Source: an uncultured beta proteobacterium (GTDB lineage: Bacteria > Pseudomonadota > Gammaproteobacteria > Burkholderiales > SG8-41). Taken from it: 48,461 bases of DNA. The notes under the pieces were generated by a model. The model ran no database searches and was not told where the DNA came from. It worked only from the letters and a program-made list of their open reading frames with translations. This document shows, piece after piece, positions 25,652-34,899 of this stretch. The translations under genes were made by a program, and so were the position numbers. The stretch lies in contig CADECM010000005.1 in assembly GCA_902825845.1 (NCBI GenBank), positions 70,012 through 118,472 on the forward strand, written 5' to 3'. Position 1 is the stretch's first letter, and every line of letters starts with the position of its first letter.

Positions 25652-26626
25652 CTAACCCACTTTTTCCTTCTTCGCCGCAGTCGAGCTCACCGCCTCGGAC
25701 GGTTTGACCACCGGCGTCACCGGCACCACGCCGCTCATCAGCGCATTGGGAACGGACTCCTTGAGATCCTCAATGGTGAACATGCCTTCGTTTTCCCACT
25801 TGTGCAGGAAGCGGAAGTCGTCGCCGAATATTTCGGTGTTGATGCGTCCGCGCTCCACGTGGATCACCTGGCCGTTGATGTAATAGGCGTCGTCGGTGGC
25901 AAGAAACGCAACCATCGGCGCGATGTATTCGGGTCCACGGTTCTGCAGCGTGAGGTCGTACTGTTCCTTGGTCATCAGCCCCGCTTCGAACTTGCGGCGG
26001 CGGTTCTCCTTGACCTCGGGCGTCAGCGTCATGCGCGTGTCGGCCGAGGGGCAGATGGCATTGGCGGTGATGCCGTTCTTGTAGGCCTCTTTGGCAATCG
26101 AGCGTGTCAGACCGATGATGCCGGCCTTGGCGGCGCTGTAGTTGCACTGGCCGACCGATCCCTTGAATGCGTCCGACGAAAAATTGATGATGCGCCCATG
26201 CCCCGCGGCGCGCATGTATTTCACCGCATGATGGCAGGTGTTCCAGTTGCCTTTCAAATGCACCGCGATGACTGCGTCAAAGTCGTCTTCCGACATGTTC
26301 CAGATCATGCGCTCGCGCAGGTTGCCGGCCACGTTCACCAGAATGTCGATCTTGCCGTAGGTGTCGACGCATTGCTTGATCATCAGGCCGGCTTTGAGAT
26401 ACTCGGCCACCGAATCACGGTTGGCTTCGGCTTTGCCACCCATTTTGCGAATTTCAGCGACCACGTCGGCCGCCGGATTTTCTTCGGTCGCCTGGCCGCC
26501 GCGGCCCACGCCGGGATCGACCACGATGACACTGGCGCCCTGCCGCGCCATTTCCAATGCGATGGCGCGCCCGATGCCGCGGCCCGCGCCGGTGACCACT
26601 GCTGCTTTGCCTTGAAGATGCTGCAT
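25652..26626 (-). CDS. Short-chain dehydrogenase/reductase (SDR)
   Basis: A 324-aa classical SDR. The cofactor motif is VTGAGRGIGR (11-20), then NVAGN (98-102). Catalytic residues are S150/S151 in INFSSDAF, Y163 and K167 in YSAAKAG. The C-terminal extension of about 60 residues ends in a lysine-rich tail (STAAKKEKVG). The substrate is not evident; the family reduces ketones or oxidises alcohols with NAD(P). AGGAGGGAC precedes the ATG at 26626. The Ldh-type gene follows on the same strand after 107 bp. Confidence 0.92.
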   Translation of the reverse strand: MQHLQGKAAVVTGAGRGIGRAIALEMARQGASVIVVDPGVGRGGQATEENPAADVVAEIRKMGGKAEANRDSVAEYLKAGLMIKQCVDTYGKIDILVNVAGNLRERMIWNMSEDDFDAVIAVHLKGNWNTCHHAVKYMRAAGHGRIINFSSDAFKGSVGQCNYSAAKAGIIGLTRSIAKEAYKNGITANAICPSADTRMTLTPEVKENRRRKFEAGLMTKEQYDLTLQNRGPEYIAPMVAFLATDDAYYINGQVIHVERGRINTEIFGDDFRFLHKWENEGMFTIEDLKESVPNALMSGVVPVTPVVKPSEAVSSTAAKKEKVG

Positions 26627-26722
26627 GTGACGTCCCTCCTGAGTTGAATGGTTTACCCTGCCGAAGACTGGCCGAGTCAGAGTATATTGCGAACCGGGAT
26701 CAAACGGCACAAACTTCATACC

Positions 26723-27700
26723 ATGCAAAGCCCACTATTTGTCACTGCCGCCATGGCAGGCGCCGCGCTCGCGGCGCTGCCCGGGGTTTCAGCCGCGCAA
26801 CAAGCGTTTCCCGCTAAACCGATACGATTGGTGTCCGCCACCGCGCCGGGCAGCCAGCCCGACGGCATCGCGCGCCTGTTAATCCAGAAGATGAGCGCGC
26901 AATGGGGCAAGCCAATCATCATGGACAACCGCAACGGTGGCGGCGGCCTGCTCGCCTCCAGCGCGGTGGCCAAAGCCACGCCCGATGGGCACACGCTGCT
27001 GTATGTGCTGCCCAATTTCGTGATCAGCCCGGCCCTGTATCCCAACGTTGCGTACCCGCCGGTGCGCGAATTTGTCGGCATCGGGCAGATCGGTTTCAGC
27101 ACCAACATCCTCGTTGCCACGCCGGCGCTCGGCGTCAAAACTGTCAACGACTTTATTGCGCTCGCCAAATCGCAGCCGGGCAAACTCATCATCGGCTCCA
27201 CCGGCGCCGGCACCGCGGGACACCTGAGCGGCACGCGCTTTAATTTTCTGGCCGGCATCAAAGCAGTGGCTGTAGCCTACAAGGGCGGCCCCGAAGTGAT
27301 GATCGAAGTGATTTCCGCGCGCTGTCATTACGCGGTATCGACCATGGGATCGGCGCTGCCCTTCATCAAGGAAGGCAAGCTGGTGCCGCTGGGCGTGACC
27401 TCGCCCAAACGCGCAAGCGTACTGCCGGATGTGCCGTCGCTGGGCGAAATTCAACCCGAATTCCAGCAATCCGAAACCTCCCACGGCCTGCTCGCGCCGG
27501 TGGGCACCCCGCGTACCATCCTCAATCAAATCAGCCGTGAACTGGCGCGGGTACTCGATCTGCCCGACATCAAGGAACGGTTGAACGGCATCAGTTTCGT
27601 CATCGCGCCGAGCACGCCTGAAGCGTACGACAAGATCGTGCGCGATCAGATGAGCGTGATTTCCAGGCTGGTGATTGCGGCCGGATTACGCGCCAAATAA
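26723..27700 (+). CDS. Bug/TctC-family periplasmic solute-binding protein
   Basis: A 325-aa protein with a signal peptide ending VSAAQQ, then AFPAKPIRLVSATAPGSQPD, where the ligand-loop aspartate follows SQP and not GG. Other landmarks are GKPIIMDNRNGGGG and PDVPSLGEIQPEFQ. The ATG at 26723 starts the signal peptide; 75 bp further upstream is open but not informative. It diverges from the SDR, and a second, different Bug gene follows after 19 bp on the same strand, so the two are likely co-transcribed. Confidence 0.88.
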   Translation: MQSPLFVTAAMAGAALAALPGVSAAQQAFPAKPIRLVSATAPGSQPDGIARLLIQKMSAQWGKPIIMDNRNGGGGLLASSAVAKATPDGHTLLYVLPNFVISPALYPNVAYPPVREFVGIGQIGFSTNILVATPALGVKTVNDFIALAKSQPGKLIIGSTGAGTAGHLSGTRFNFLAGIKAVAVAYKGGPEVMIEVISARCHYAVSTMGSALPFIKEGKLVPLGVTSPKRASVLPDVPSLGEIQPEFQQSETSHGLLAPVGTPRTILNQISRELARVLDLPDIKERLNGISFVIAPSTPEAYDKIVRDQMSVISRLVIAAGLRAK

Positions 27701-27719
27701 CAAAAGGAGTGAATGCGCC

Positions 27720-28721
27720 ATGACAATCCCGCGTTATCAACCGCTATTGTGGCTGACGGCAACCCTTGCAGCCGCGCCCGTTTGCGCGCAGCCGGCTTCG
27801 TCAACCCCGGGACCGGCCTTCCCGGTGAAGCCGATACGCCTGATCATTCCCTATCCGCCCGGCGGCACCACGGATTTCGTGGGACGCGAGGTCGCCAACA
27901 AGGTGGGCGAGTATTTTGGCCACATCATCGTGGTCGACAACCGTCCCGGCGCAGGCACGATCATCGGTCTCACGCAGGGCGCGCGCGCGGCACCCGACGG
28001 CTATACCATCACCTTCGGCACCTCGGCGGGACTCGCGCTCAATCCCGCGCTCGGCACCAAAATGCCATTCGACCCGCATCGCGACTTTGCGCCGATCGGC
28101 CTGATGGCGTACGTGCCGTATCTGCTGGTGGTGACCGCGTCGCTGCCGGCACGCAACGTGAAGGAACTCATCGCGCTGGCGCGCGCGCAGCCGGGCAGGA
28201 TCAATTTCGCCTCGCCCGGCGTGGGCACGCCCAATCACCTCGGCATCGAGATGCTCAATCAGCTTGCCGGCGTGACCTTCGTGCACGTGCCGTATAAAGG
28301 CGGCGCGCTGGCAGTGACCGACCTCGTCTCCGGACAGGTGCAGGCTTTGTTCTCGGGCACGCCGCAGGTTTCGGCCTTTGTAAAAGCCGGACGGCTGCGC
28401 GTCATCGCCACTGCGACGCCCAAGCCCAATCGCGTGGCGCCCGGCGTGCCGACCATCGCCGAGATGTTTCCCGGTTTTGACTGCAATACCTGGTTCGGCC
28501 TGCTGGCACCGGCCGGCACGCCGGCCAACATCGTCACCCGGTTCAACACTGACCTGAATCGCGCGCTCGCCGATGCGGGTCTGGTGCAACGCCTCCTCGA
28601 TCAGGGCGTCGAGGCGACACCGGGTACGCCCGCGGGGTTTCGTCAGATGTATCAGTCGGAAACCGCGCGTTGGCGTCAGGTGATCAAGGTGGCCGGCATT
28701 TCCGCGGCATCGGCAAAGTAG
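27720..28721 (+). CDS. Bug/TctC-family periplasmic solute-binding protein
   Basis: A 333-aa protein. The signal peptide ends APVCAQPAS, followed by AFPVKPIRLIIPYPPGGTTD, a canonical Bug first loop. Later come RPGAGTIIGL, VPTIAEMFPGFDCN and APAGTPANI. AAAGGAG precedes the ATG at 27720. It differs markedly from the Bug gene just upstream, so this is a co-expressed mixed pair and not a recent duplication. Confidence 0.9.
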   Translation: MTIPRYQPLLWLTATLAAAPVCAQPASSTPGPAFPVKPIRLIIPYPPGGTTDFVGREVANKVGEYFGHIIVVDNRPGAGTIIGLTQGARAAPDGYTITFGTSAGLALNPALGTKMPFDPHRDFAPIGLMAYVPYLLVVTASLPARNVKELIALARAQPGRINFASPGVGTPNHLGIEMLNQLAGVTFVHVPYKGGALAVTDLVSGQVQALFSGTPQVSAFVKAGRLRVIATATPKPNRVAPGVPTIAEMFPGFDCNTWFGLLAPAGTPANIVTRFNTDLNRALADAGLVQRLLDQGVEATPGTPAGFRQMYQSETARWRQVIKVAGISAASAK

Positions 28722-28733
28722 GCCGCGCAGCGC

Positions 28734-28955
28734 TCACAGTGTGGCGGCCCGCGCAAGGCATGCATCGAACCGGCGCTTGAGCGCGCGCTTCTCTTTAATG
28801 GCGGACGGAGCGACCCGCTCGTGCCTTAACCCACCGCAGCACATCTTGCCGTTGCACAGGAACGCAACGCCCCCGACCATCTTCTTCTCGGTCATGCCGC
28901 GCCGGCCGGTAGCCCATGCGCGGATACGCCTGGCACGTTTTTCATCGTACGCCAT
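28734..28955 (-). pseudogene. TfoX N-terminal-domain remnant
   Basis: The first 45 residues ([34 protein letters not shown]) follow the TfoX/Sxy N-terminal domain, whose usual form runs about 100 residues and continues past the MCCG motif. After MCCGG the chain turns into a basic tail (RHERVAPSAIKEK, ending CLARAATL) that does not fit the family. This looks like a gene decayed by frameshift or deletion; a short functional variant cannot be excluded. It is only 12 bp from the Bug gene, tail to tail. The frame is open upstream to 29039 without family features. Confidence 0.5.
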
Positions 28956-29101
28956 GGTCAGCGCCTGTCCCCAAAAATGTCCCAACCGCGTGCAACACGA
29001 TAACCAACCCTTCACTTGAGTTCGCGTGTCCGGCTGCACACAACAGGCTATTCTCGGTTATCCTTGCCGCTTCCGGTTCAATACGACACGAGACCATCGC
29101 C

Positions 29102-30541
29102 ATGCCTGCTTACCAAGACACTCAACTTTTCATCAATGGCGTGTGGGGGCCTGCCGCGTCCGGGCGCACCCTGCCCGTGGTCAACCCGGCCACACACGCG
29201 CAGATCGGCACGGTTGCCCACGCCGAAAAAGCGGATCTCGACCGCGCGCTGGAAGCCGCCGAGCAGGGCTTCAAGGTATGGCGCAAGATTTCACCGTTCG
29301 AGCGCTGCAAGATCATGCGCAAGGCCGCCGATATTTTTCGCGGGCGCGCCGACCGCGTCGCCGAGTTGATGACGCTGGAACAAGGCAAGCCGGTGGGAGA
29401 GGCCAAACTGGAGGCGCTGTCGGGTGGCGATATCATCGACTGGTTTGCCGAAGAAGGCCGCCGTGCCTACGGGCGCGTGATTCCGGCGCGCGCGGAAGGC
29501 GTTTACCAACTGGTGGTGAAAGAGCCGGTCGGCCCGGTAGCCGCGTTTACGCCATGGAACTTCCCGATCAATCAGGCGGTGCGCAAGTTGTCGGCGGCAT
29601 TGTCGACCGGCTGCTCGATCATCCTGAAAGCGCCCGAGGAAACGCCCGCGTCGCCGGCGGAACTGGTGCGCGCCTTTGCCGATGCCGGCGTGCCGGCGGG
29701 CGTGATCAACCTCGTCTATGGCGTGCCCGCGGATATCTCCAGTTATCTGATCCCGCACCCGGTGATCCGCAAAATCACCTTCACCGGCTCGACGCCGGTG
29801 GGCAAGCTGCTCGCGGGCATGGCCGGGAGCCATATGAAGCGCGCCACCATGGAACTCGGCGGCCACGCGCCGGTGATCATCTTCGACGATGCCGATATCG
29901 ACGTCGCGGCCAAGACCATGACCTTCATGAAGTACCGCAACGCGGGCCAGGTGTGTGTGTCGCCCACCCGCTTTCTGGTGCAGGAAGGCGTCTACAAACA
30001 GTTCGTGGAGAAATTCGTCGAGGGCACCAAGGCGGTCAAGGTGGGTGACGGTTTTGACAAAGACACCAGGATGGCGACGATGGCCAACCCGCGCCGCCAG
30101 ACCGCGATGATCGCCAATGTGGAAGACGCCAAGAAGCACGGCGGCAAATTGCAGACCGGCGGCTACCCGATCGGCGAAAAGGGCAACTTCTTCGAGCCGA
30201 CCGTATTTACCGAACTGGAAACCAGCGCCGCGGCAATGAACACCGAACCGTTTGGCCCGCTCGCCATCATCAACCCGTTCAAGACCTTTGATGACGCGGT
30301 TGCAGAAGCCAATCGGCTGCCGTACGGGCTCGCCGCCTACGCGTGGACGCGCTCGGCCAAAACCGCCAATGCCATCGCAGCGCAAGTCGAAACCGGCATG
30401 GTGACGATCAACCATCTGGGCCTGGCGTTGCCGGAAGTGCCGTTCGGCGGCGTCAAGGATTCGGGTTATGGCTCGGAAGGCGGAACCGAAGCGCTGGAAC
30501 CGTATCTGGTGGGCAAGTTTGTCACCCAGGCTGGATTATAA
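29102..30541 (+). CDS. NAD(P)-dependent aldehyde dehydrogenase (succinate-semialdehyde dehydrogenase-like)
   Basis: A 479-aa aldehyde dehydrogenase. Cofactor contacts include [14 protein letters not shown] (149-162) and [10 protein letters not shown] (226-235). The general base is E251 in MELGGHAP and the catalytic cysteine is C285 in NAGQVCVSP. Overall it fits the GabD/SSADH and ketoglutarate-semialdehyde dehydrogenase group, which oxidises semialdehydes to dicarboxylates; the exact substrate is not fixed by sequence. The ATG at 29102 begins the domain naturally; the open frame upstream to 28916 is not family-like. It is followed after 55 bp by the ion-channel gene. Confidence 0.93.
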   Translation: MPAYQDTQLFINGVWGPAASGRTLPVVNPATHAQIGTVAHAEKADLDRALEAAEQGFKVWRKISPFERCKIMRKAADIFRGRADRVAELMTLEQGKPVGEAKLEALSGGDIIDWFAEEGRRAYGRVIPARAEGVYQLVVKEPVGPVAAFTPWNFPINQAVRKLSAALSTGCSIILKAPEETPASPAELVRAFADAGVPAGVINLVYGVPADISSYLIPHPVIRKITFTGSTPVGKLLAGMAGSHMKRATMELGGHAPVIIFDDADIDVAAKTMTFMKYRNAGQVCVSPTRFLVQEGVYKQFVEKFVEGTKAVKVGDGFDKDTRMATMANPRRQTAMIANVEDAKKHGGKLQTGGYPIGEKGNFFEPTVFTELETSAAAMNTEPFGPLAIINPFKTFDDAVAEANRLPYGLAAYAWTRSAKTANAIAAQVETGMVTINHLGLALPEVPFGGVKDSGYGSEGGTEALEPYLVGKFVTQAGL

Positions 30542-30544
30542 AAT

Positions 30545-30566
30545 ATAATAAAATCAATAAGTTATA
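30545..30566 (+). repeat. Degenerate AT-rich element, possible copy 7
   Basis: AAAATCAATAAGTTA at 30550-30564 matches 12 of 15 positions of the core consensus. It fills the gap between the aldehyde dehydrogenase and the channel gene. It is the weakest copy, and chance similarity in AT-rich DNA is possible. Confidence 0.35.
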
Positions 30567-30596
30567 TAGAGTCGACTACGATCTCGGCCGCTTTTC

Positions 30597-31052
30597 GTGT
30601 ATCAGAACTGGGCCGCCAATTTCACCGTCGTTGCGGCAACCGTCGTTGCCATCTCATGTGCGGTGCTGGTGCATTACGAAGGACTGCTGCTGCTGTCCAC
30701 ACGGCTGCAGCGCGCCCGCGGGCCGCGCCGAATCAGAGTGCTGTATGGCATTCTGTCGCTGTTGGGTCTGCACGTCTGCGAAATCTGGATCTTCGGCGCG
30801 GTGTCATGGGTGCTGCTGCAATGGCCGGCCAACGGACACATCACGACTGCGGGTGCAGTGGCGCACCCCGGCATTCTCGACGCCATATATCTGTCGGCAG
30901 TCACCTTCAGCACGGTCGGTTTTGGCGACCTGACACCGGTGGGACCGATCCGTTTCTTGTTCGGCACCGAGGCGTTGACGGGCTTTGTGCTGATCGGCTG
31001 GTCGGCGTCGTTTACCTATCTTGAAATGGAACGCTTCTGGCGCAACGCTTGA
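30597..31052 (+). CDS. Small potassium-channel-like membrane protein
   Basis: A 151-aa protein beginning at a GTG (30597). Hydrophobic segments at about 8-30, 48-75 and 113-135 flank a pore loop with the selectivity-filter sequence TVGFGD, preceded by ILDAIYLSAVTFS. This is the Ion_trans_2-type two-pass pore with an extra N-terminal helix. No ligand-binding or RCK domain is present, so gating is unknown. It starts 55 bp after the aldehyde dehydrogenase, in the same direction. Confidence 0.8.
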   Translation: MYQNWAANFTVVAATVVAISCAVLVHYEGLLLLSTRLQRARGPRRIRVLYGILSLLGLHVCEIWIFGAVSWVLLQWPANGHITTAGAVAHPGILDAIYLSAVTFSTVGFGDLTPVGPIRFLFGTEALTGFVLIGWSASFTYLEMERFWRNA

Positions 31053-31058
31053 AGCAGG

Positions 31059-32225
31059 TCACTCGATCGCCGAGTGCACCAGGTTCGCCACCACATCCAG
31101 CCGCCGGCTGTGCCAGGGATCGGGAATGCGGCTGTTGGTGATGTAGGCAAACGATACGCCCGAATCGGGATCGGCCCAGCAATACGAGGTGCCCACGCCG
31201 CCGTGGCCGAACGTGCGTGGAGAGGCTATTGCCCCCAGGCCGCGGATTTTTTCAGTGAGCCCGCGCGTATGCACACCCAGGCCGCGATGCATGGGCATGC
31301 CCATGCCGCCATCGTTCATGTCGCCGGTGTGATTGCGCGTGACAAATTCGATCAGCCGCCGCGAAAAAATACGCGTGCCGTTAAGCTTGCCGAAATTCGC
31401 CAGCATCTGGTACAGCGCCGCCATGCCGCGCGCGGTGGCGTAACCCCCACCGCTGGGTACGCCGGCGCGGCGAAAGGGCGCCGTGTTTTCTTCCTGCAGT
31501 GCCTTCTGCCCGCCGCTGGCGTCCGGTTCGTAGATGGTCGCCGCGCGCGCGTGCTGGGCGTCGGGCATGCCGACAAAAATATCGCCACCAAGACCCAGCG
31601 GCTCGAGGATGCGTTGCCGCAGAAAATCACGGTAGTCCATGCCGCTCACGGTCTCGATCAGTGCCGCGGCCACCCACAGCGCCGAGCGGCCGTGATAGTG
31701 CAGCCGCGTGCCCGGCGTCCATTCCAGCGTGAAATTGCACACCTGCCGGCGCATTTCCGCGTGGTCGGTCCACACCGCCGGCGTGACATTCTGGCTGGGA
31801 AAACCGCCACGGTGGCTGATCACCTGCGCAATCGTGATCTCGCCTTTGCCGTGTTGCGCGAATTCGGGCATGTGCTCCGCGACGCGGTCGCTGAAGGTGA
31901 GCAGGCCGTCTTCGACCAGCGCCCAGATGCCCATCGCGGTGACCACCTTGGTGTTGGAAAACAGCAGCCACAGCGTGTCGTCCGCCGCCGCTTTGCCATC
32001 GAGCGACGCGCTGCCAAAACTCTCGAACAACGCCAGTTGGCCGTGCCGTGCCAGTGCGATCTGCGCGCCGGGATAACGGCCGTCCGCGATGTGCTTTTTG
32101 ATCACCGCACCCAGCTTTACCAGGGCGGTCTCGTAAAAACCCAGCTGCGCCAGGCTTGCGCGAGGCAGCGGATAGGCTGGCAAAACGCTGCCGCCGGCGG
32201 ATTGGATCGAGGTCATGTCGTTCAT
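31059..32225 (-). CDS. Class C beta-lactamase-fold serine hydrolase (EstB-like)
   Basis: A 388-aa enzyme. The nucleophile is in LFSNTKVVTA (S90-x-x-K93). A motif-2 tyrosine is in RLHYHGRSALW. The third motif is FGHGGVGTS, with HGG in place of the KTG of true lactamases, as in EstB-type esterases. No signal peptide is evident, so it probably acts in the cytoplasm on esters or small peptides. CCAGGAGAG precedes the ATG at 32225. The next gene upstream on this strand is a diguanylate cyclase 13 bp away. Confidence 0.9.
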   Translation of the reverse strand: MNDMTSIQSAGGSVLPAYPLPRASLAQLGFYETALVKLGAVIKKHIADGRYPGAQIALARHGQLALFESFGSASLDGKAAADDTLWLLFSNTKVVTAMGIWALVEDGLLTFSDRVAEHMPEFAQHGKGEITIAQVISHRGGFPSQNVTPAVWTDHAEMRRQVCNFTLEWTPGTRLHYHGRSALWVAAALIETVSGMDYRDFLRQRILEPLGLGGDIFVGMPDAQHARAATIYEPDASGGQKALQEENTAPFRRAGVPSGGGYATARGMAALYQMLANFGKLNGTRIFSRRLIEFVTRNHTGDMNDGGMGMPMHRGLGVHTRGLTEKIRGLGAIASPRTFGHGGVGTSYCWADPDSGVSFAYITNSRIPDPWHSRRLDVVANLVHSAIE

Positions 32226-32238
32226 GCTGCTCTCCTGG

Positions 32239-33366
32239 TTATGCAACCACCCGGTTGCGGCCGGCCGATTTTGCCCGGTAAAGGTTTTCGTCGCTGCGTT
32301 TGATCCACGTCTGGCGGTCTTCTCCCGGCAGCAGCGTCGCTACGCCAATGCTGACGGTGACTGGATGATCAGGCAAAAAAGCGTGTGCGGCGATCGCCGC
32401 ACGCATATCCTCCGCCACCTGCCTGCCGCTTCCGGCATCGGCGCCGTACAGCAACGCCAGAATCTCCTCGCCGCCGGTACGAAACAGGCGGTCGATACGC
32501 CGCACGCGATGCCGCAGCAGTTCGCCGACGCCGCGCAGCACCGCATCGCCCGCGTCGTGGCCAAGGGTGTCGTTGATCTTCTTGAAGTGATCGAGGTCGA
32601 GCGCGGCCAGGGTCATTGGCACGCCGCTGCGCGTACTGTGCTGGATCGCGTCGTCAAGGGTGTCGTTGAGCAGCGTGCGGTTCAGCAGTCCGGTGAGGGT
32701 GTCGGTCACCACCAGCTCGTGCAGTCTGCGCTGCTGATTGGTAATGATGCGGATAAACATGGCCGAAAATGCGCTGACCACCAGCAGCGTCGCCACCACC
32801 CGCGCCGCGATCGCGGGCTCTATCATCATCCACGTCCGGGGCAGCACGATGGCCAGCAACACGGCGTTCGCCAGCCATGCCTTGCGTTCGGGCAGCATGA
32901 AATAAAACGAAATCAACGCGGGATATGACCACAATGCGCCGATGATCCCCTGGTCGTTCAACGCAACGGTGAGGAAAAATATCATCGCGGGCACCAGCCC
33001 GATCAGGGTCAGCGCCGGACTGAAGCGGCCGCGCAGGATGGTCCAGGCATTGATCGCCAGTATGACGAGGACCAGGGCGGACCAGAGACCGGGACCGTAG
33101 CGTCCCTGAATGAAATTGTTGACGGTAAACGGCGCCACGAATACAAACGCGATCAGCGCCACCCCCAGCGTGGACTTGCGCCGGAAATCAAATACGTCGG
33201 CGGATTCCGCGGCGGGCAGGTTCACGGCGAACGATACGGCGCGATACGACGGGCCCGGGACATGCAATCGCTCACTGCGGCTGGATCCCCGCCACCTGAG
33301 CCACTTGCTTCCATTTGGCGATTTCAGTACGAACGCGCGCCGCAAACTCATCGGGCTGTTCGCCAC
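32239..33366 (-). CDS. Membrane-bound diguanylate cyclase (GGEEI)
   Basis: A 375-aa protein in the longest form. A membrane region of about six hydrophobic helices (from STLGVALIAFVFVAPFTVNN onward) leads to a GGDEF domain with DTLTGLLNR, DLDHFKKINDTLGHDAGD and the active motif RTGGEEIL. An RRID inhibitory site lies five residues before it. The tail ends LYRAKSAGRNRVV, so the domain is complete, and it should make cyclic di-GMP. The longest start at 33366 overlaps the Bug gene stop by 95 bp; a TTG at 33267 or a GTG at 33225 would avoid this, so the start is uncertain. Confidence 0.88.
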   Translation of the reverse strand: MANSPMSLRRAFVLKSPNGSKWLRWRGSSRSERLHVPGPSYRAVSFAVNLPAAESADVFDFRRKSTLGVALIAFVFVAPFTVNNFIQGRYGPGLWSALVLVILAINAWTILRGRFSPALTLIGLVPAMIFFLTVALNDQGIIGALWSYPALISFYFMLPERKAWLANAVLLAIVLPRTWMMIEPAIAARVVATLLVVSAFSAMFIRIITNQQRRLHELVVTDTLTGLLNRTLLNDTLDDAIQHSTRSGVPMTLAALDLDHFKKINDTLGHDAGDAVLRGVGELLRHRVRRIDRLFRTGGEEILALLYGADAGSGRQVAEDMRAAIAAHAFLPDHPVTVSIGVATLLPGEDRQTWIKRSDENLYRAKSAGRNRVVA

Positions 33367-34237
33367 TGGGTTCGCCGCCGATGTCCAGCAGCTTTTGGCG
33401 GATACTTGCCACTTGCATTACCGCGGCCACATCGTCGCGCACGCGCTGCACCACCTCCCGCGGCGTGCCGCGCGGCGCGAACAGGCCGAACCAGGTGTCG
33501 GCATCAAAGCCCGGCACATCCTTCGAAATAAGCGGCACCTCCGGAAACGCCTGCGACAGCGAAGTGGCGCCCAGCATGCGCACGCGGCCGCTGCGCACCG
33601 CGGCCTGCACCGAACTCACCGCGCCAATGGCCAGATGCACGTGCCCGCCCATCGCATCAATCATCATCGGACCGGCGCCTTTGTACGGCACGGTTTCGAT
33701 TTTCACCTTGGCCAGCATGTTGAAATAGTGGCTGGGCAGCGATGTGCCGGCATTGGCCATGTTGATCTGCCCCGGGCGCGCGCGCGCCAGCGCCACCAGT
33801 TCGCGGATGTTTTTCACCGGCAGCGAGGGATGGGCGACGATTACTTGCGGTGAACGCGTGACGCGCGTAACCGGGATTAAATCGGCAAGCGAATCGAACG
33901 GCAGCCGGGCGAACATCGCCGGACTCTGCGTGAACTGCGTGGAAGTAAGCAACAACGTATGGCCGTCAGGCGGACTTTTTGCCACCAACTCGGTGCCAAG
34001 CACCGTGGCAGCGCCCGGACGCGGCTCGATGATGACCTGCTGCTTCCAGCGCTCGGTCAGCGGCGGCGCGATGATGCGCCCGTTGGCGTCGCTGCTCCCG
34101 CCCACCGCGAACGGGATGACCAGACGCACCATTTTGGCGGGAAAAGTCTGTCCGCCCACGACAGCGGCGGTTTGCGCACTGACGGTGCCCGCAAACCCCA
34201 GCACGGCGATGGCGGTGACGGTTACACGATAATTCAT
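33272..34237 (-). CDS. Bug/TctC-family periplasmic solute-binding protein
   Basis: A 321-aa protein with signal peptide ending GTVSAQTA, then TFPAKMVRLVIPFAVGGSSD, a canonical first loop. Later landmarks are EPRPGAATVLGTELVAKSPPDGHTLL, FPEVPLISKDVPGFDAD and APRGTPREVV. CGGAGGG precedes the ATG. Its C-terminal coding end overlaps the longest reading of the diguanylate cyclase frame, but the two are separate genes. Confidence 0.9.
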   Translation of the reverse strand: MNYRVTVTAIAVLGFAGTVSAQTAAVVGGQTFPAKMVRLVIPFAVGGSSDANGRIIAPPLTERWKQQVIIEPRPGAATVLGTELVAKSPPDGHTLLLTSTQFTQSPAMFARLPFDSLADLIPVTRVTRSPQVIVAHPSLPVKNIRELVALARARPGQINMANAGTSLPSHYFNMLAKVKIETVPYKGAGPMMIDAMGGHVHLAIGAVSSVQAAVRSGRVRMLGATSLSQAFPEVPLISKDVPGFDADTWFGLFAPRGTPREVVQRVRDDVAAVMQVASIRQKLLDIGGEPSGEQPDEFAARVRTEIAKWKQVAQVAGIQPQ

Positions 34238-34386
34238 GGCTGCCCTCCGACGGCTGACGGCGGAAAATCGCTGTCAATCCTGCGGATTATTGCGCGGCAG
34301 CACCGCAATGTCGATGCGACCGCTGGCGCCGTGAATTGGCGCTTACGCGGCCCCCGCCGGCCAAGCCCGCCGGTCAGATATGACGA

Positions 34387-34656
34387 CTAATCGTGGATTT
34401 CGGACTTGGCGGGGGCGTGCGATTTGGGCTTGCGGCCGGGCGCGGCCTGCGGAATATAGCCGGAAATACGGCACAGAATGCCGTCGATCTCTTTGCCATC
34501 CTGATAACGTATCGATTTACACACCATGATGGCACCGCGCGCGTGCAGATCGGTCACGCTGCTGCGTACGTTCGCCAAAGAAAGGCCGGTGGCGGCGGCA
34601 ATCTCGGAATCGAGTTTTTCGCCAGTGTTTTTCAGATAGTCCAGAATGACTTGCAT
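34387..34656 (-). CDS. Small helix-turn-helix DNA-binding protein
   Basis: An 89-aa protein. Residues 1-45 read as a winged-helix unit (MQVILDYLKNTGEKLDSEIA, then ATGLSLANVRSSVTDLHARG), with the recognition helix at about LANVRSSVTDLHA. The rest is a short beta wing and a basic tail (APGRKPKSHAPAKSEIHD). It is too small to have an effector domain. A repeat copy lies 154 bp upstream. The target is unknown. Confidence 0.7.
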   Translation of the reverse strand: MQVILDYLKNTGEKLDSEIAAATGLSLANVRSSVTDLHARGAIMVCKSIRYQDGKEIDGILCRISGYIPQAAPGRKPKSHAPAKSEIHD

Positions 34657-34809
34657 GTGGGATGTCTCTTCGAAGGGTCTAGTGTCAGGCCGGGACGGAT
34701 ACTCCGTTGCCGGGGGCGAATGATACCCTAGTTCGACCCTTTTTGCCCAAAAAAGCAGCAGCGGATTACGTCTGGTGAACCTCGATTGGATGTCCGGAAA
34801 ACAAAAATA

Positions 34810-34832
34810 GCAAATAAAAACAAATAGTTATG
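34810..34832 (+). repeat. AT-rich intergenic element, copy 8
   Basis: The core AAAAACAAATAGTTA is at 34816-34830, a perfect consensus match, followed by TGTTTTTT. It lies between the esterase stop and the small HTH gene start; its T-rich strand is the coding strand of both. Confidence 0.75.
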
Positions 34833-34899
34833 TTTTTTCTGCTGATTTGACTCGAAACCGCCATGCGCAGATATCGCAAACTGGACTCGTGGCCACCGC

